From positions 496,001 through 560,000 of the forward strand of contig JAQMWT010000344.1 of assembly GCA_029834535.1 (NCBI GenBank): 64,000 nucleotides of DNA. Reading direction: 5' to 3'. Positions 18,593 through 27,954 of this stretch are shown one piece after another (position 1 is the first letter of the stretch; each line of letters opens with the position of its first letter). Both the position numbers and the translations under genes were made by a program. The notes beneath the pieces were generated by a model. It saw only the letters and a list, made by a program, of their open reading frames with translations, did not search any database and was not told the DNA's origin. Source of the stretch: Chrysophaeum taylorii. Lineage: Eukaryota > Sar > Pelagophyceae > Pelagomonadales > Pelagomonadaceae.

Positions 18593-19717
18593 CTAATCAC
18601 AATAATCTCCGTCCGAGAAGGCAGCGACCGCAGGGGACCAGCCGACAGCGTCGGGTGAAGATTCGAGATCAAGGAAGTTGGCGGGCAGGTGTTCAGACGC
18701 GGGAAGAAGGAAGCCGCGAATGATGTCGGGGGGCGGAACGTATTCGAAAGTGATGTCGAGGAGGCCGGCGGGTGGTCGAATGTATATCACACCGAGATCA
18801 GGATCGAAGGCCTCGACGATGGGTGGCGCGAGCGGGACGTAGCAGTGGTGGTCGGGGACTTTGTGGAGGTCGAGCTCGAGCAGAGGGTGCGCGAGGCCGG
18901 CGCGAGCCTCGTCGGTCGGGTCCAGTACGTCGAAAACGGTGCCGACGACGTCGTCGGTCTCGAGGTCGACGACATGGGCATCGAAAAACTCGTCCGCCAC
19001 GGCACCATCCTCGAAGACAGGTTGTGGCCGGTCTTGGTCCTCTCGTACGTAGAGCTGCGATCCGGCAAGCGACGATGCCACGTCGCGGTCGTCGAGGCCT
19101 CCCAACTCCACCACAAAACGCGTCTTTGCGCCGAGGCACTTGAGGCGTCTGCCCCCCTCCATAACCACGGGCCGTGGCGACCTCCGCGTCGCGAGCCTCA
19201 AATGTCGGAGTCCCGGCTCGCACAACCGGAACTCGTTCGCGGGATCCGACGGCGCGTCGACGCGAAGCATCCCGCGCACGCCGTGCGCCCCAACGACCGT
19301 CCCGATGTTCACGAACCCAAAGGTCGCGGGGTCGCGCCCGTCCATTTGAGTGATGTCGTACGAGAGCGAGAAAGGATGGCGCCGCGAGTACGATCGCCCG
19401 GATCGGAATACGTCTTGGACCGACGACGCCGGAACCGGGGTCGTCGAGTTCTCCGCTCGAGCAACGGTCGCCGTCCACGGGTCCGTCACTTTTTTTCCCG
19501 CATACTTGGACGCGTGGACGCGCCTTTCACCGTAACGGCTCATACCCTTCCCGCTCCCCACCGCCTCGGCCAGGAGCTCCATTTCGCTTGCCTTTGCACC
19601 CCAACACCTTGAGACCCTGACTTCCACGTGCTGATTATGAAGAAGAAGGCATTCGACGCCCATAGGGAGCAAGAGTAAGATCAACAGGATCAACAACACC
19701 TCGGCTTGTGTCGCCAT
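18593..19717 (-). CDS. Plastid-type 16S rRNA processing protein RimM
   Basis: ATG 19717 gives 374 residues. The start MATQAEVLLILLILLLLPMG is a signal-peptide-like leader, and a variable transit-like region runs to about residue 130. The mature part begins FVNIGTVVGAHGVRGMLRVD, the hallmark RimM N-terminal motif. It continues with LGGLDDRDVASSLAGSQLYV and a PRC-barrel-like half (DLETDDVVGTVFDVLDPTD, then LELDLHKVPD and IRPPAGLLDI). RimM binds uS19 and helps mature the small-subunit head. The leader suggests action in the plastid. An upstream extension of the frame (35 codons, no better ATG) is ignored. No intron is seen. The next gene, beginning at 20020, is convergent-free (same strand). Confidence 0.85.
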   Translation of the reverse strand: MATQAEVLLILLILLLLPMGVECLLLHNQHVEVRVSRCWGAKASEMELLAEAVGSGKGMSRYGERRVHASKYAGKKVTDPWTATVARAENSTTPVPASSVQDVFRSGRSYSRRHPFSLSYDITQMDGRDPATFGFVNIGTVVGAHGVRGMLRVDAPSDPANEFRLCEPGLRHLRLATRRSPRPVVMEGGRRLKCLGAKTRFVVELGGLDDRDVASSLAGSQLYVREDQDRPQPVFEDGAVADEFFDAHVVDLETDDVVGTVFDVLDPTDEARAGLAHPLLELDLHKVPDHHCYVPLAPPIVEAFDPDLGVIYIRPPAGLLDITFEYVPPPDIIRGFLLPASEHLPANFLDLESSPDAVGWSPAVAAFSDGDYCD

Positions 19718-20019
19718 CGCGGGTTCACTCCATTTCCCTCTCCTGCCCTTGAGTGCCCCGGTTCCCGGTCCCCGGCCGGCGGGGGGAGCACTCTTCTCGG
19801 GGCTGTGGATGCGCCGCCCCAAAATCTACTACTCACGCGGCATTCGTCGATGAACGAAGCGAAGCGAAGAGAAGTGAAGTGTCGCGTCGCCTGCCTGCCC
19901 GCCGGACTTCCTTTATTCAAACGTGGTGAGCATACCAATTCTTCATGATGGCACGTGCCGAAAAGGCTTCTTCGATTATTCGGGCATTAATGTGAAGAAG
20001 AATGGGGAGTGCGCCCCCC

Positions 20020-21846
20020 TCAAGTTGATCTTGTTGCTTGCGCCCGAGGGGCATGCTCGTCCTTGGGCGTCGTCGCTGGAGTCTGAGAGTATGACGAGCT
20101 CATCTGGTCGCGAGGAGCATTCGAGCCGAAGGTCCAGTGCTGTAGAAGAAGGAGCGCACCGAAGGAAACTTTCGTCGGAGAGGCAGCAGCAGCAGCAGCT
20201 TGCGCATGATCCGGCTGCGGTGAGACTCTCGATGCGGCTACTTGGATTCCCGAGACAAGGAAGTCAGAAGGCAGAGGGTACGTGCATTCCATAGACCTGC
20301 TTGGACACAAGTGTGCCGCGAGGCTCGCCAGGGCTTGTGATGCTGCCTGCTTGGTCATGGTGTCAGAGGACCTGTTCACGAGAGTGACGAGGATCGGCAC
20401 AGCGTCGGCTTGGATGAGGGCTCGCCTGTGGCCAGGGGTCATGGCGAGATTGGCAAGCGCCTCCGTAGCGGCATATTTCGCATTTACGGTCGTCGTTGAC
20501 GAGGCAAGTACACGCCCAAGTCCGGGGACAGCAACAACGATGGCACCATCGCGGGCGCGAACACCGGTAAGAATGCACAGCATTACCGTCGCCAGCTCTT
20601 TTATTTTGTCGTCCGACGCGTTGAGTAGGCGCGAGAAACACGGCACGACACCTTGATTGTAGATGGCCACCTTGACAGGCTCATTGTTTTCGGCCAAGGG
20701 AATGAGCGCAGCGGCAGCGGCAGCCTTGAGACTATCGTTGTTGTCGTCCTGAAAGTCCTCGTCCTCGCCGGCCGTGGACACCGCAGCGGCGGTATCCTGG
20801 GTGTCGTCGAATTCCCACGGTTTCTCACGACTTTTAGGTGCTATCTCCAAGCAGCACGTCGAGGGGGGCCAACTCGAGTCGGCTCGGCGTACCGACTTTC
20901 GTCGACCCTTTAGAACGCGGCACAATATTGTCACGCCCGAGTTTGCGATGACGGTCTGGGCATTCTCGTTGTTGTTAGCTGAGGCGTTGAATAGCGCCCA
21001 TGCCGCCGCTCGCCGACCATCGTCGGTGGATAACTGATTGGAGTTCGCACCCTCGACAATCGAGAGTAGAGCACTGAACACTCCTTTCACCGCCCCGAGC
21101 GCTCGTTTATTCTCGGCATTTTTTTGCACCAAATAACTGAGCGCCCAAGCAGCTTCCTCGCGAATACGGGCCGTCGCGTCTTCGGACATGACGAGCGAAC
21201 AGAGGGCACCGATACCGCCCGCGTCCCGGACACAATTCTTAAAATTCTCGTGTTCGGCGATAAGCTTGAGCGCCATGGCTGCGGCTATTTTGGCTCCATC
21301 GGTCGTGGCTTCCTGGGCGAGTCGCACCAGTGGGGTGAGACCGCCAACGTCAATGACCAGCGCACAGATCTCCTGCGTTCTGAACCCCATTAGGTTGACA
21401 AGGGCCGCTGTTGCACCCTCTCGCGCGTCGTCGGACCTACCGACGTCGACAAGTCTTACCAGTGGTTCCACACCACCGCCGTTGAGGATAGCCGTCCTAT
21501 TTTTCTCTGGAATGCGCGAGAGTCTCCACAAAGCGAGAGCCACGAACTTTTCCAAGCTGGGTTCGAAGATCTCGATTCGATCCGCGAGTCTCAGAAGTGC
21601 GTCGATACCACCAGAACGCCTCACTCTCGTCTTATTTTCCTCATCCCAATCGTCACAGTACTCGGCGATTTGCCTCGCCGCTCGCTCCTTGACAACGCTT
21701 GTCGAGCCGTCGTCCCGTAGCGTGTTGACCAGGCCCTGAATGCGGTCGTCATCATCCTCTTCCTGCCACACCATCGCCCTCAGGAAAGGGCGAGCGACCG
21801 CCGCGCGATCGCCAGTCTCGTCGATTCTGAGGCACGTCTCTACCAT
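20020..21846 (-). CDS. Armadillo-repeat protein
   Basis: A 608-residue frame from ATG 21846. Repeating units of about 42 residues with the armadillo signature are visible, e.g. NGGGVEPLVRLVDVG, DVGGLTPLVRLAQEAT, DAGGIGALCSLVMS and QADAVPILVTLVN, each followed by an ALxNL-type helix. Units span about residues 40-330 and 385-520. The two blocks are separated by a non-repeat linker (about 330-385) containing Arg/Lys and an acidic patch. The tail is low-complexity with an Ala run. The fold is a protein-binding solenoid, and the partner cannot be predicted. About 300 bp between this gene and RimM shows no feature. Confidence 0.85.
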   Translation of the reverse strand: MVETCLRIDETGDRAAVARPFLRAMVWQEEDDDDRIQGLVNTLRDDGSTSVVKERAARQIAEYCDDWDEENKTRVRRSGGIDALLRLADRIEIFEPSLEKFVALALWRLSRIPEKNRTAILNGGGVEPLVRLVDVGRSDDAREGATAALVNLMGFRTQEICALVIDVGGLTPLVRLAQEATTDGAKIAAAMALKLIAEHENFKNCVRDAGGIGALCSLVMSEDATARIREEAAWALSYLVQKNAENKRALGAVKGVFSALLSIVEGANSNQLSTDDGRRAAAWALFNASANNNENAQTVIANSGVTILCRVLKGRRKSVRRADSSWPPSTCCLEIAPKSREKPWEFDDTQDTAAAVSTAGEDEDFQDDNNDSLKAAAAAALIPLAENNEPVKVAIYNQGVVPCFSRLLNASDDKIKELATVMLCILTGVRARDGAIVVAVPGLGRVLASSTTTVNAKYAATEALANLAMTPGHRRALIQADAVPILVTLVNRSSDTMTKQAASQALASLAAHLCPSRSMECTYPLPSDFLVSGIQVAASRVSPQPDHAQAAAAAASPTKVSFGALLLLQHWTFGSNAPRDQMSSSYSQTPATTPKDEHAPRAQATRST

Positions 21847-22118
21847 GCCAGATTCATCGCGAAGGACTGCGCGAAGGACCGCGCGTCAATTCTTGGAAGA
21901 CCCAAATTAAGACTTCTTCTACTACTACAAGGCGACGGCTTGCGTTGCGCAAATGCGTGCTTTCGTGGTGTTCGCATCAAACAATGTATCCTTGGTTCTT
22001 TTTGTTCGCTTTTGGTGCTGAGAAGATACGTTAGGATTTTTCGACTGACAAGAGAAGGGTCCTAAAACCCACGAAAACCACACACACCCTTTTCATATGC
22101 ACCCCCCTCTGACTGAGT

Positions 22119-22143
22119 CTGAGCAGTCGACCTTTAAAGACAG
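22119..22143 (+). promoter_or_regulatory. Upstream element TGAGCAGTCGACCTTTAAA
   Basis: A copy of the recurrent TGAGCAGTCGACCTT element after a C-rich run. Only a very short ATG frame follows (near 22,187), so either an unannotated transcript starts here or the copy is not functional. The stretch 21,847-22,340 holds no recognised gene. Confidence 0.35.
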
Positions 22144-22342
22144 GAGCAAAAAGGGCGTAGTAGACGCAGGGGAGAAGGAACGCAGGATGGAGAGACACGG
22201 AGAGGTGGTCTAGGGCGAGGGAGGTGGACGAAGGAGAGAGAGAAGCAGGGTTCATTTCATTCGAGCTCGTCGGTGAGAAAGCGCCGGGCCAAGGTGCTTA
22301 ACTGACTCGGCGGGCGGGCATGATGATGTTCAACTTGAGTTA

Positions 22343-22595
22343 GGGTCGGATAAGAAAGTTCGTACGAGCCGTTAACTATGTTTCAGTTTGTACTAAGACA
22401 TACTCAACGGATCGCTGAGCTATGTTCATTTGTACTCAAGCAGTATGTGCCGCCACGCCGCGAGATCGTCGCGATGGAACTAGTCCCCATAGTGAAGTCG
22501 GCATCCTTTCGTCCCCTCACGCAAATAAAGGAAAAAGCCCACGCGTTGTAGGACCCGTCGTTGCGGCGCGGGCTAGTCTCGTTTTCTTATCCGAC
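22343..22595 (+). mobile_element. MITE-like element, copy A
   Basis: A 253-bp unit starting GGGTCGGATAAGAAA and ending TTTCTTATCCGAC, i.e. terminal inverted repeats of 13-15 bp. An inverted copy at 41225-41479 differs at only about three positions around the internal GCAAATAAAGGAAAA. Inside are two related segments (GTTAACTATGTTTCAGTTTG and AGCTATGTTCATTTGTACTC). It has no transposase, so it would need one in trans. No clear target-site duplication is seen. In copy A the flanks CAACTTGAGT and ACTCAAGTTG are themselves inverted. From 22,596 to 23,004 I see no gene. Confidence 0.8.
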
Positions 22596-23004
22596 ACTCA
22601 AGTTGAGTGGCCGTGCGTCGGCGGAAGCTCACTTTTCCTTCTGTGTCCCGGGGCGGCCTAATAAAGGCCCAAGCTCGAGGAAGGATTTCGATCTGCAGTG
22701 CGATCAGAATCGTTGTCCCGCCATGATGACGTGTATATTCGTTCGTCTTTTACAACAACAACAACAACATAGATCCCCGAGGAGAAAAAGGTGCTTCTTT
22801 ACCTCAAATCGGGAGTCCCGCCGCGTGCCTCTCTAGAATCGAGGGGCACGCATGTTTCATAACTTTCACCATGCGCTGGCTAAAATCTCGTTCATCCTGC
22901 CCAGACGCTCAAACTCCATTGGCTTAGTATCCCGCTTTTCCATTCACTCCTTTCTGTCTTTCCACAAAGAAGACGAGGTGCGTCGCGATTCAAAAGCCAC
23001 CATA

Positions 23005-25354
23005 TCAGCCACGAGAGTCTGCTGCATACGGCGGCGGCTCGCGAGCGCCGTCGACAGTGAGGTACTTTGTTGTGATGCTTTTGAGCGTGGCTTTGATCGC
23101 GCGCGCCGCGTCTCCGGCCGAGAAGGTCGCGTCAGAGCCCCCGGCGGCGAAGTGCGCTAGGAGCTGCTTGTAGGTGTCATTCATGATGGTTTTGACGAGA
23201 TCAACCTTGTCGTAGACGTCGCGCGGCGTCGCGAGGGCGGACTCGGGCTGCCGCGCCCTGAGTAATTCGAGTTGCGCGAGAGCGTCGCGCTCGCGCACGA
23301 GGCAGTCGTCGCGTTCCTTGTTGACGGCCGAGTTCAGGAGCTCGAGGCGTTGAACGTTCCTTTCCGCGTCCTCGCATCGGGTTTCGAGGAAGGTCACGGT
23401 TGCCTCGCGCTTCTCGATCTCGCGCTCGAGGTCTGTCTGGCGTCGCGCAGCCTCGGCCTCGATTTGAGCAGTCTTCGCGGCAGCAGACTCGAGATTGTCT
23501 CGATGCGCCGCCCCGTCAGCTTCTTCGCGTTGGCGCGCCGCCTCTGCCGCGTCGAGCTGGTCGCGGAGATCGGTAGCCGCGCCTCGTTCGGCCGCGACTC
23601 GCTCGGAGAGCTTTGCGTTTTCGAGCTCGAGCGCCGCCACCTTTGCCGCGAGGGCGTCGCGCTCCTCGGCGGCGGCGCGGCTCGCGTCCTCGAGAGCACG
23701 CGTCCGGAGGGCCTGATCGGCGCCCTTGGAGACGAGGTCGGCGTGCTTCTCCATCGCGGCGAGCTTCTCGGTCGCGAGCTCGGCGTTCTTCTCGCGCAGC
23801 AAATCGAGCTTGTCCTCGAGTTCGGACCTCTTGGCGTCGCGGTCGCCCGCGCGCTGCTGAAGCGCGGCGTGTTCCCGCAAGACCCCGCACACCTGCTTTT
23901 CGAGGAGTTTGAGGTCGTCCGACGGACGATGGAGCCCGTACGACGACGACGACGACGACGACGCGCCCTGCGCGAGGCGATCGAGTTTGTCGTGGACGTG
24001 CGCGAGCGACGCCTGCACCGCCAACAAGCTCGACTGGGTCTGCTGCGTCGCGAGCGACGCCTGCATCGCAAGCAAGCCGCGTGCCTGCGCGTCGTCGTCA
24101 GCTGGTCGCGGCGCCGGCTCGTCGCGACGAGGCGCCTCGACAAAGTGCGAACGCGCGCCCTGGCCGGGCACGAGCGCGACCGCCGTCTCCGCGACCGCCG
24201 GGGGTCGGCGGATGACGGCTCTGGGGGTCTCCTGGATGACGGCAGCCTCGGGTTGCTGCTGGACCGTCGGTGGCGATGGCGGCGCCGCCTTGGGAGCGGG
24301 CCCGGCTACGATCGGGGGAGGCTCGCGCTTGGCTTGGGGCGGCGCGATAATGGGCGCGATGCCGACGACGCCGCCCGCGGCGGCGAGGCCCGCCATGCGC
24401 TCGGCGATCGAGGGTCGTCGTTCTTCGGTTGTCGTCTCATCCACCGGAGGGGGCGGCACGACCTCGCTGACGATGTCGGTGACGTCGAGCTCGATCCAAC
24501 GCCACGCGCCGTCAGCAAAGGCGACGCAGGCGCGCTTGGCCCCGACGCGCGCCGACGCGACCGCCTCGGAGATCGCGGCGCCAAAGCCGCCGCCCTCGGG
24601 GTTCTCGCCCAGAACGACGGTCTCGGAAGACGTCTTCTCGGGTCGCTGCTTGACGACGCTCCCCGGCAGCGACGCCGGGTCGAGCGGCCACGCCTGGTAC
24701 GCGACGGTGGCCGAATCGCCGCGGCCCGCGCGGCGTCCGTCTGGCGGTTCGGCCGCGAGCTCGTAATAGGCGGGGGGCGTCAACTTGGGGTCGCCCATGT
24801 GTACGAGGCCGTGGGCGTGGGCGAGTGAAACGGCGCGGCAGAAGTCGAACGAGCCTTGGTCGAAGTGCGCGCTCCAAGTTGTACCGCGAGCCTTGAGCGC
24901 GACGAAGTTGTTCGCCTGCGGCTTCAACGGCACGACGTCCGCGAGGCCCGCGGCTAGAACGTGTTTCTTCGACGCGTCGTATACCAAGAGCCTGTCCTCA
25001 AGTCAGGGCAATCACACTCTCACTCGCTCACTGGTAGCTGAGCCCGGCACCGAGCACGACGCAGCCGAGCTGCTCGGGGCTCGCGGCCGCGAACGCGCCG
25101 TCCTCCAACTTGTAGAGCCTCGTCCGCCCCACGTAGGCATACTGCACCGCCGACGCGGAGGCTTTCTTGACGACCTCCTCCTTATCCGCAGCAGCTGGTG
25201 GTGGGGCAGGGGCGCGGTCCTTGCTCCCGGGCTCCTTGGGCGCCGTGTAGGCGAGGGACCGGGTCGTCCCGTCGTCGGAGCTACTGCGCGTGCTTCCGAA
25301 CAAGCTGCCGAGAAAGCGCGCGCTCTGTTGACTATTCCCCAGAGAAGATGACAT
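23005..25354 (-). CDS. FKBP15-like protein (WASH-associated type), two exons
   Basis: Exon 1 is 25354-25032 and exon 2 is 24991-23005. A 40-nt intron (GTGAGC...GACAG) joins SYQ to LLVYDASKK in phase 2, for a total of 769 residues. The order matches FKBP15. First comes a WH1-like N-terminal domain (YVGRTRLYKLEDG, then QLLVYDASKK and WSAHFDQGSFDFCRAV). Next is an FKBP-type domain (DSATVAYQAWPLD to WRWIELDVTDI), in which I cannot confirm the catalytic aromatic residues. A Pro-rich linker follows, then a long Ala/Glu/Arg coiled coil. The tail VKTIMNDTYKQLLAHF and IKATLKSITTKYLT matches the conserved FKBP15 end. In animals the protein links endosomes to actin through WASH. Its neighbour SecE is divergent, with 149 bp between start codons. 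Confidence 0.85.
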
Positions 25355-25371
25355 TGCGCGCCGTCACACCG

Positions 25372-25372
25372 T

Positions 25373-25400
<28 letters not shown>
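25372..25400. repeat. Microsatellite (GA)n
   Basis: About 14 GA units lie between the divergent FKBP15-like and SecE genes, within their shared upstream region. Confidence 0.95.
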
Positions 25401-25403
<3 letters not shown>

Positions 25404-25503
25404 TAACTAAAAACTTTCTCGCGCCCAGTCACATCGCGCGACTATCGATCATCCTGCGGGTAAGGATTGGTGGGCGAGTTGCAGTGCGAACATCATCATC
25501 AAT

Positions 25504-26046
25504 ATGATCCTCTTTGTCGTCGTCGTACTCGGGCTCGTCGGACGGTGCCGGGGATGGCACGCTCCGGCGCTCCCAAGATCGGCGCTCAAGCCTCTCTTGT
25601 CCGAGTCCAAGCAACTGCCCGACCAGCCGGGAGTGACCGACAGCATGCCAATCACGCCTCCCAACGCCGAGGACTACGACGACCTTGCCGACATTCGCGA
25701 GAGGATACGGCGACGGGCGGAGGAACTCAATTTGGAGGCAAACGTCGCGCCAGCTCCCGAGGTCTACGACAAGGCCGGGCCGAAGAATGTCCTCCAAGAA
25801 ATAATGGACGACGCCGTCGAGCAGGCCGAGATAGAGGAATTGGCCGAGGAGTACAGCGACGGCCTCTCGCTCTGGGAGGGCGCGCTCAAGGAGCTCAAGC
25901 TCATCGAATGGCCCACTTTGCAGGACAGCCTCCTCAACCTCGCCATCGTCGTCGCCATCACGACTTTCATGGTCGGCTACGTGTGGTTTATCGATTGGGC
26001 CTCCAAATCAGCCCTTTCGCCCCTCTATCCTTGGTTGAACGAATAG
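25504..26046 (+). CDS. SecE-like translocase subunit, probably plastid
   Basis: A 180-residue protein starting with a signal-peptide-like leader (MILFVVVVLGLVGRCRG), followed by a Pro/Asp-rich transit-like region and an acidic helix. The C-terminal 60 residues are SecE-like. The amphipathic ELKLIEWPTLQDSL motif (family ELxxVxWPxxxE) is followed by one membrane helix (LNLAIVVAITTFMVGYVWFI). SecE clamps SecY in the translocon. With the leader, a thylakoid or plastid-envelope translocon is the likely site. The large acidic N-terminal extension is longer than in bacterial SecE. No intron. Confidence 0.82.
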   Translation: MILFVVVVLGLVGRCRGWHAPALPRSALKPLLSESKQLPDQPGVTDSMPITPPNAEDYDDLADIRERIRRRAEELNLEANVAPAPEVYDKAGPKNVLQEIMDDAVEQAEIEELAEEYSDGLSLWEGALKELKLIEWPTLQDSLLNLAIVVAITTFMVGYVWFIDWASKSALSPLYPWLNE

Positions 26047-26282
26047 ATCTCCCGCCGTTGATCTCGGCGTACCTTGGGTGGGACACCACCAAAGTTGCAA
26101 CAGACGTGATTATTATTATGTTGGCGTCAGGCCCTTGCCCCCCCCCCCCCTGGTGTCGTTCGTCCCTCCCTCGTTGCTTGGGGTAGGCAGGCTCCTGGCC
26201 TCGCGGTCGCTTCCAAAGAGGAAGAGGGCACGCGCGTCGTTCTTCATTTTCCGCATTTGTTCGCGTGCTTTGAGAACATCGT

Positions 26283-26306
26283 ATCATCATCATCATCATC
26301 GACATC
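26283..26306. repeat. Microsatellite (ATC)n
   Basis: A run of ATC units, inside the otherwise featureless gap 26,047-26,559 between two convergent genes. Confidence 0.9.
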
Positions 26307-26559
26307 ATCACTCGTCATGGCGATAGCGGGGTCAGCAGCAACTTTTAGAAGAGGATTCATTTTTAAGAGCGCCGGGACCACAGCTAGTTGCCGCTGCGAG
26401 CAAAGGCGGTTGCGCCAAGGACGGACATTATGTTGTTGTTTTTTTTACGAGCTAGAGAGTGTTGTATTATGCGTCACGGAAAAGCCGCGTAGAGGGAGGA
26501 GAGTGAAGGTAGTGTGAATCGAGGAAGGAGGAAGAGGTGTTAAAAGCGGCTTCTCCTCC

Positions 26560-27783
26560 TCAGCGGGAGTTCTGGGCGAGGTAGGCGGCGTGGGCTTGTT
26601 GGAGCTTGGCGAGGGTGTCCTTGAGGAGCGGAAGGTTCGATTCGCGGGTTTCCAGGGTGAGTTGGAGGCCGGCGTCTGTTTTTTCGAAACCAACGGCTTT
26701 GAGGAGGGCGTGGCTGCCGACGAGTTGAGAGAGGCGTTCGCGGAAGGCCTTGCCATCGGTGGGAACGAGAAGGAACTTGGGGTCGGACTCCCCCTTTTCG
26801 ATCGCGTTCTTGAGGTAGGCTGCCAAGGTCTTGAGGGCGATGCCGCCCGCGCCGCCGACCTTGTACTTGGAGAGGGTGGCGATGGCCTTGTCGATTTTAA
26901 CCGCTGGCGATTCGGCATCGTCGCCACCCTTGGGCACGATCTTGCCTTGGTTAAGCTTGGAGACGTCGAGCTGGCGGCGGTCGTCATTCTGGTCGACGGC
27001 CGGCTGGTAGCCATCAACCCCGAGTTTGCCCGCGAGCTTGCCGCCGCGCGCGCGGCGCTCGGCCTTGTCTTTGGCGATCTCGGCTCGAAGACGTTCGCGC
27101 TCGCGCTTCTCGGCGAGCTTCTCGCGCTTGACGCGGTCGATCTCCCGGAGGCGTTGAGCCTTCTCGAGCTGCTCGCGGGTCTCGCCCGCCTTGTGACCCT
27201 GCTCGCGCCGCTGCTTCTCTCGGTCGATATCCTCGACCTTCTCGACGCCTTCGCGCTCCGCCCTCCGCTTGGCCGCGAGCGCCTTGAGCTCCGCGACCTT
27301 TTTCGCCTTTTCCTCCTCGGTCAGCAGCTTCTTTTCTTCCTCGCACTCCTCAAAGTCGGTCCGCCCCGTCTTCTCCGCGTACGCCTGGGCCTCCTCCATG
27401 CTCCGGAACAGCCGTCCCGTCGCGACGCACTTGATCGAACGCGCCACCTTGGGCGCCCGGCCCTTGGGCACCAGGGCAATCGGATCGTCGATGTCGGCGT
27501 CCTCCGCGTGGTCGAGGCACCACTGCAGCGCCGCCTCCACGTTGTTCGCTCCGCTCATCAGCGCCTTGCGCGCGCGCACTTCCTCGAACCCGAGCTCTTT
27601 CACCTTGCTCAGGAGCTCCTCGTCCACGGGGGGGAGCGCAAGCTCCTCGTTGCCACCACCAGAAGACGACGAAGGGGCCGGAGCGCCGCCTTCGTCGATC
27701 TCCATGGCCGACGCGCCCCCCTCGACGACCTTGGCGGCGGCGGCGGCGGCGGCGTCGTCGTCAGTGCTGCTTTCGATCTCCAT
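26560..27783 (-). CDS. UBA and PUB domain protein
   Basis: With ATG 27783 the protein has 407 residues. An ATG at 27864 is also in frame and would add 27 residues. Order: an acidic, Ser-rich N-terminus; a UBA domain (DEELLSKVKELGFEEVRARK and NNVEAALQWCLDHAED) at about 60-100; a UBXN1-type segment (IKCVATGRLFRSMEEAQAYA, TGRTDFEECEEEKKLLTEEE) at about 115-165; a long Glu/Lys/Arg coiled coil; and a PUB domain (AIATLSKYKVGGAGGIALKT onward, including FRERLSQLVGSHALLKAVGF) at the end. UBA binds ubiquitin and PUB binds the p97/Cdc48 tail, so an adaptor in ubiquitin-dependent degradation is likely. The neighbour at 27955 is divergent, with 171 bp between start codons. Confidence 0.87.
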   Translation of the reverse strand: MEIESSTDDDAAAAAAAKVVEGGASAMEIDEGGAPAPSSSSGGGNEELALPPVDEELLSKVKELGFEEVRARKALMSGANNVEAALQWCLDHAEDADIDDPIALVPKGRAPKVARSIKCVATGRLFRSMEEAQAYAEKTGRTDFEECEEEKKLLTEEEKAKKVAELKALAAKRRAEREGVEKVEDIDREKQRREQGHKAGETREQLEKAQRLREIDRVKREKLAEKRERERLRAEIAKDKAERRARGGKLAGKLGVDGYQPAVDQNDDRRQLDVSKLNQGKIVPKGGDDAESPAVKIDKAIATLSKYKVGGAGGIALKTLAAYLKNAIEKGESDPKFLLVPTDGKAFRERLSQLVGSHALLKAVGFEKTDAGLQLTLETRESNLPLLKDTLAKLQQAHAAYLAQNSR

Positions 27784-27954
27784 CTCGTTCGAACGGACCG
27801 ATGATGATGAGGAGTCAAATGGTGAGGGTAGGAATGGTGTGTGCGAGCGCCCTCGGGCCTGCATATACCCCTGTGCTTCGTACGTACTACTGTTTACCCT
27901 CCTAATTCGTTCCCCTGAATAATTGACGTGTCATTGACGCCTCCCGCCAAAACG

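Noticed and set aside
22422-22661. 79-codon frame (MFICTQAVCAATPRDR) also present near 41400
   Set aside because: The identical frame occurs in both MITE copies because the DNA is nearly identical. There is no sign of codon-level constraint.
23272-24828. 518-codon plus-strand open frame
   Set aside because: Antisense to the FKBP15-like gene, whose domains are clear. The composition (Arg/Leu/Val/Gly rich) is typical of a shadow.
26590-27804. 404-codon plus-strand open frame
   Set aside because: Antisense to the UBA/PUB gene.
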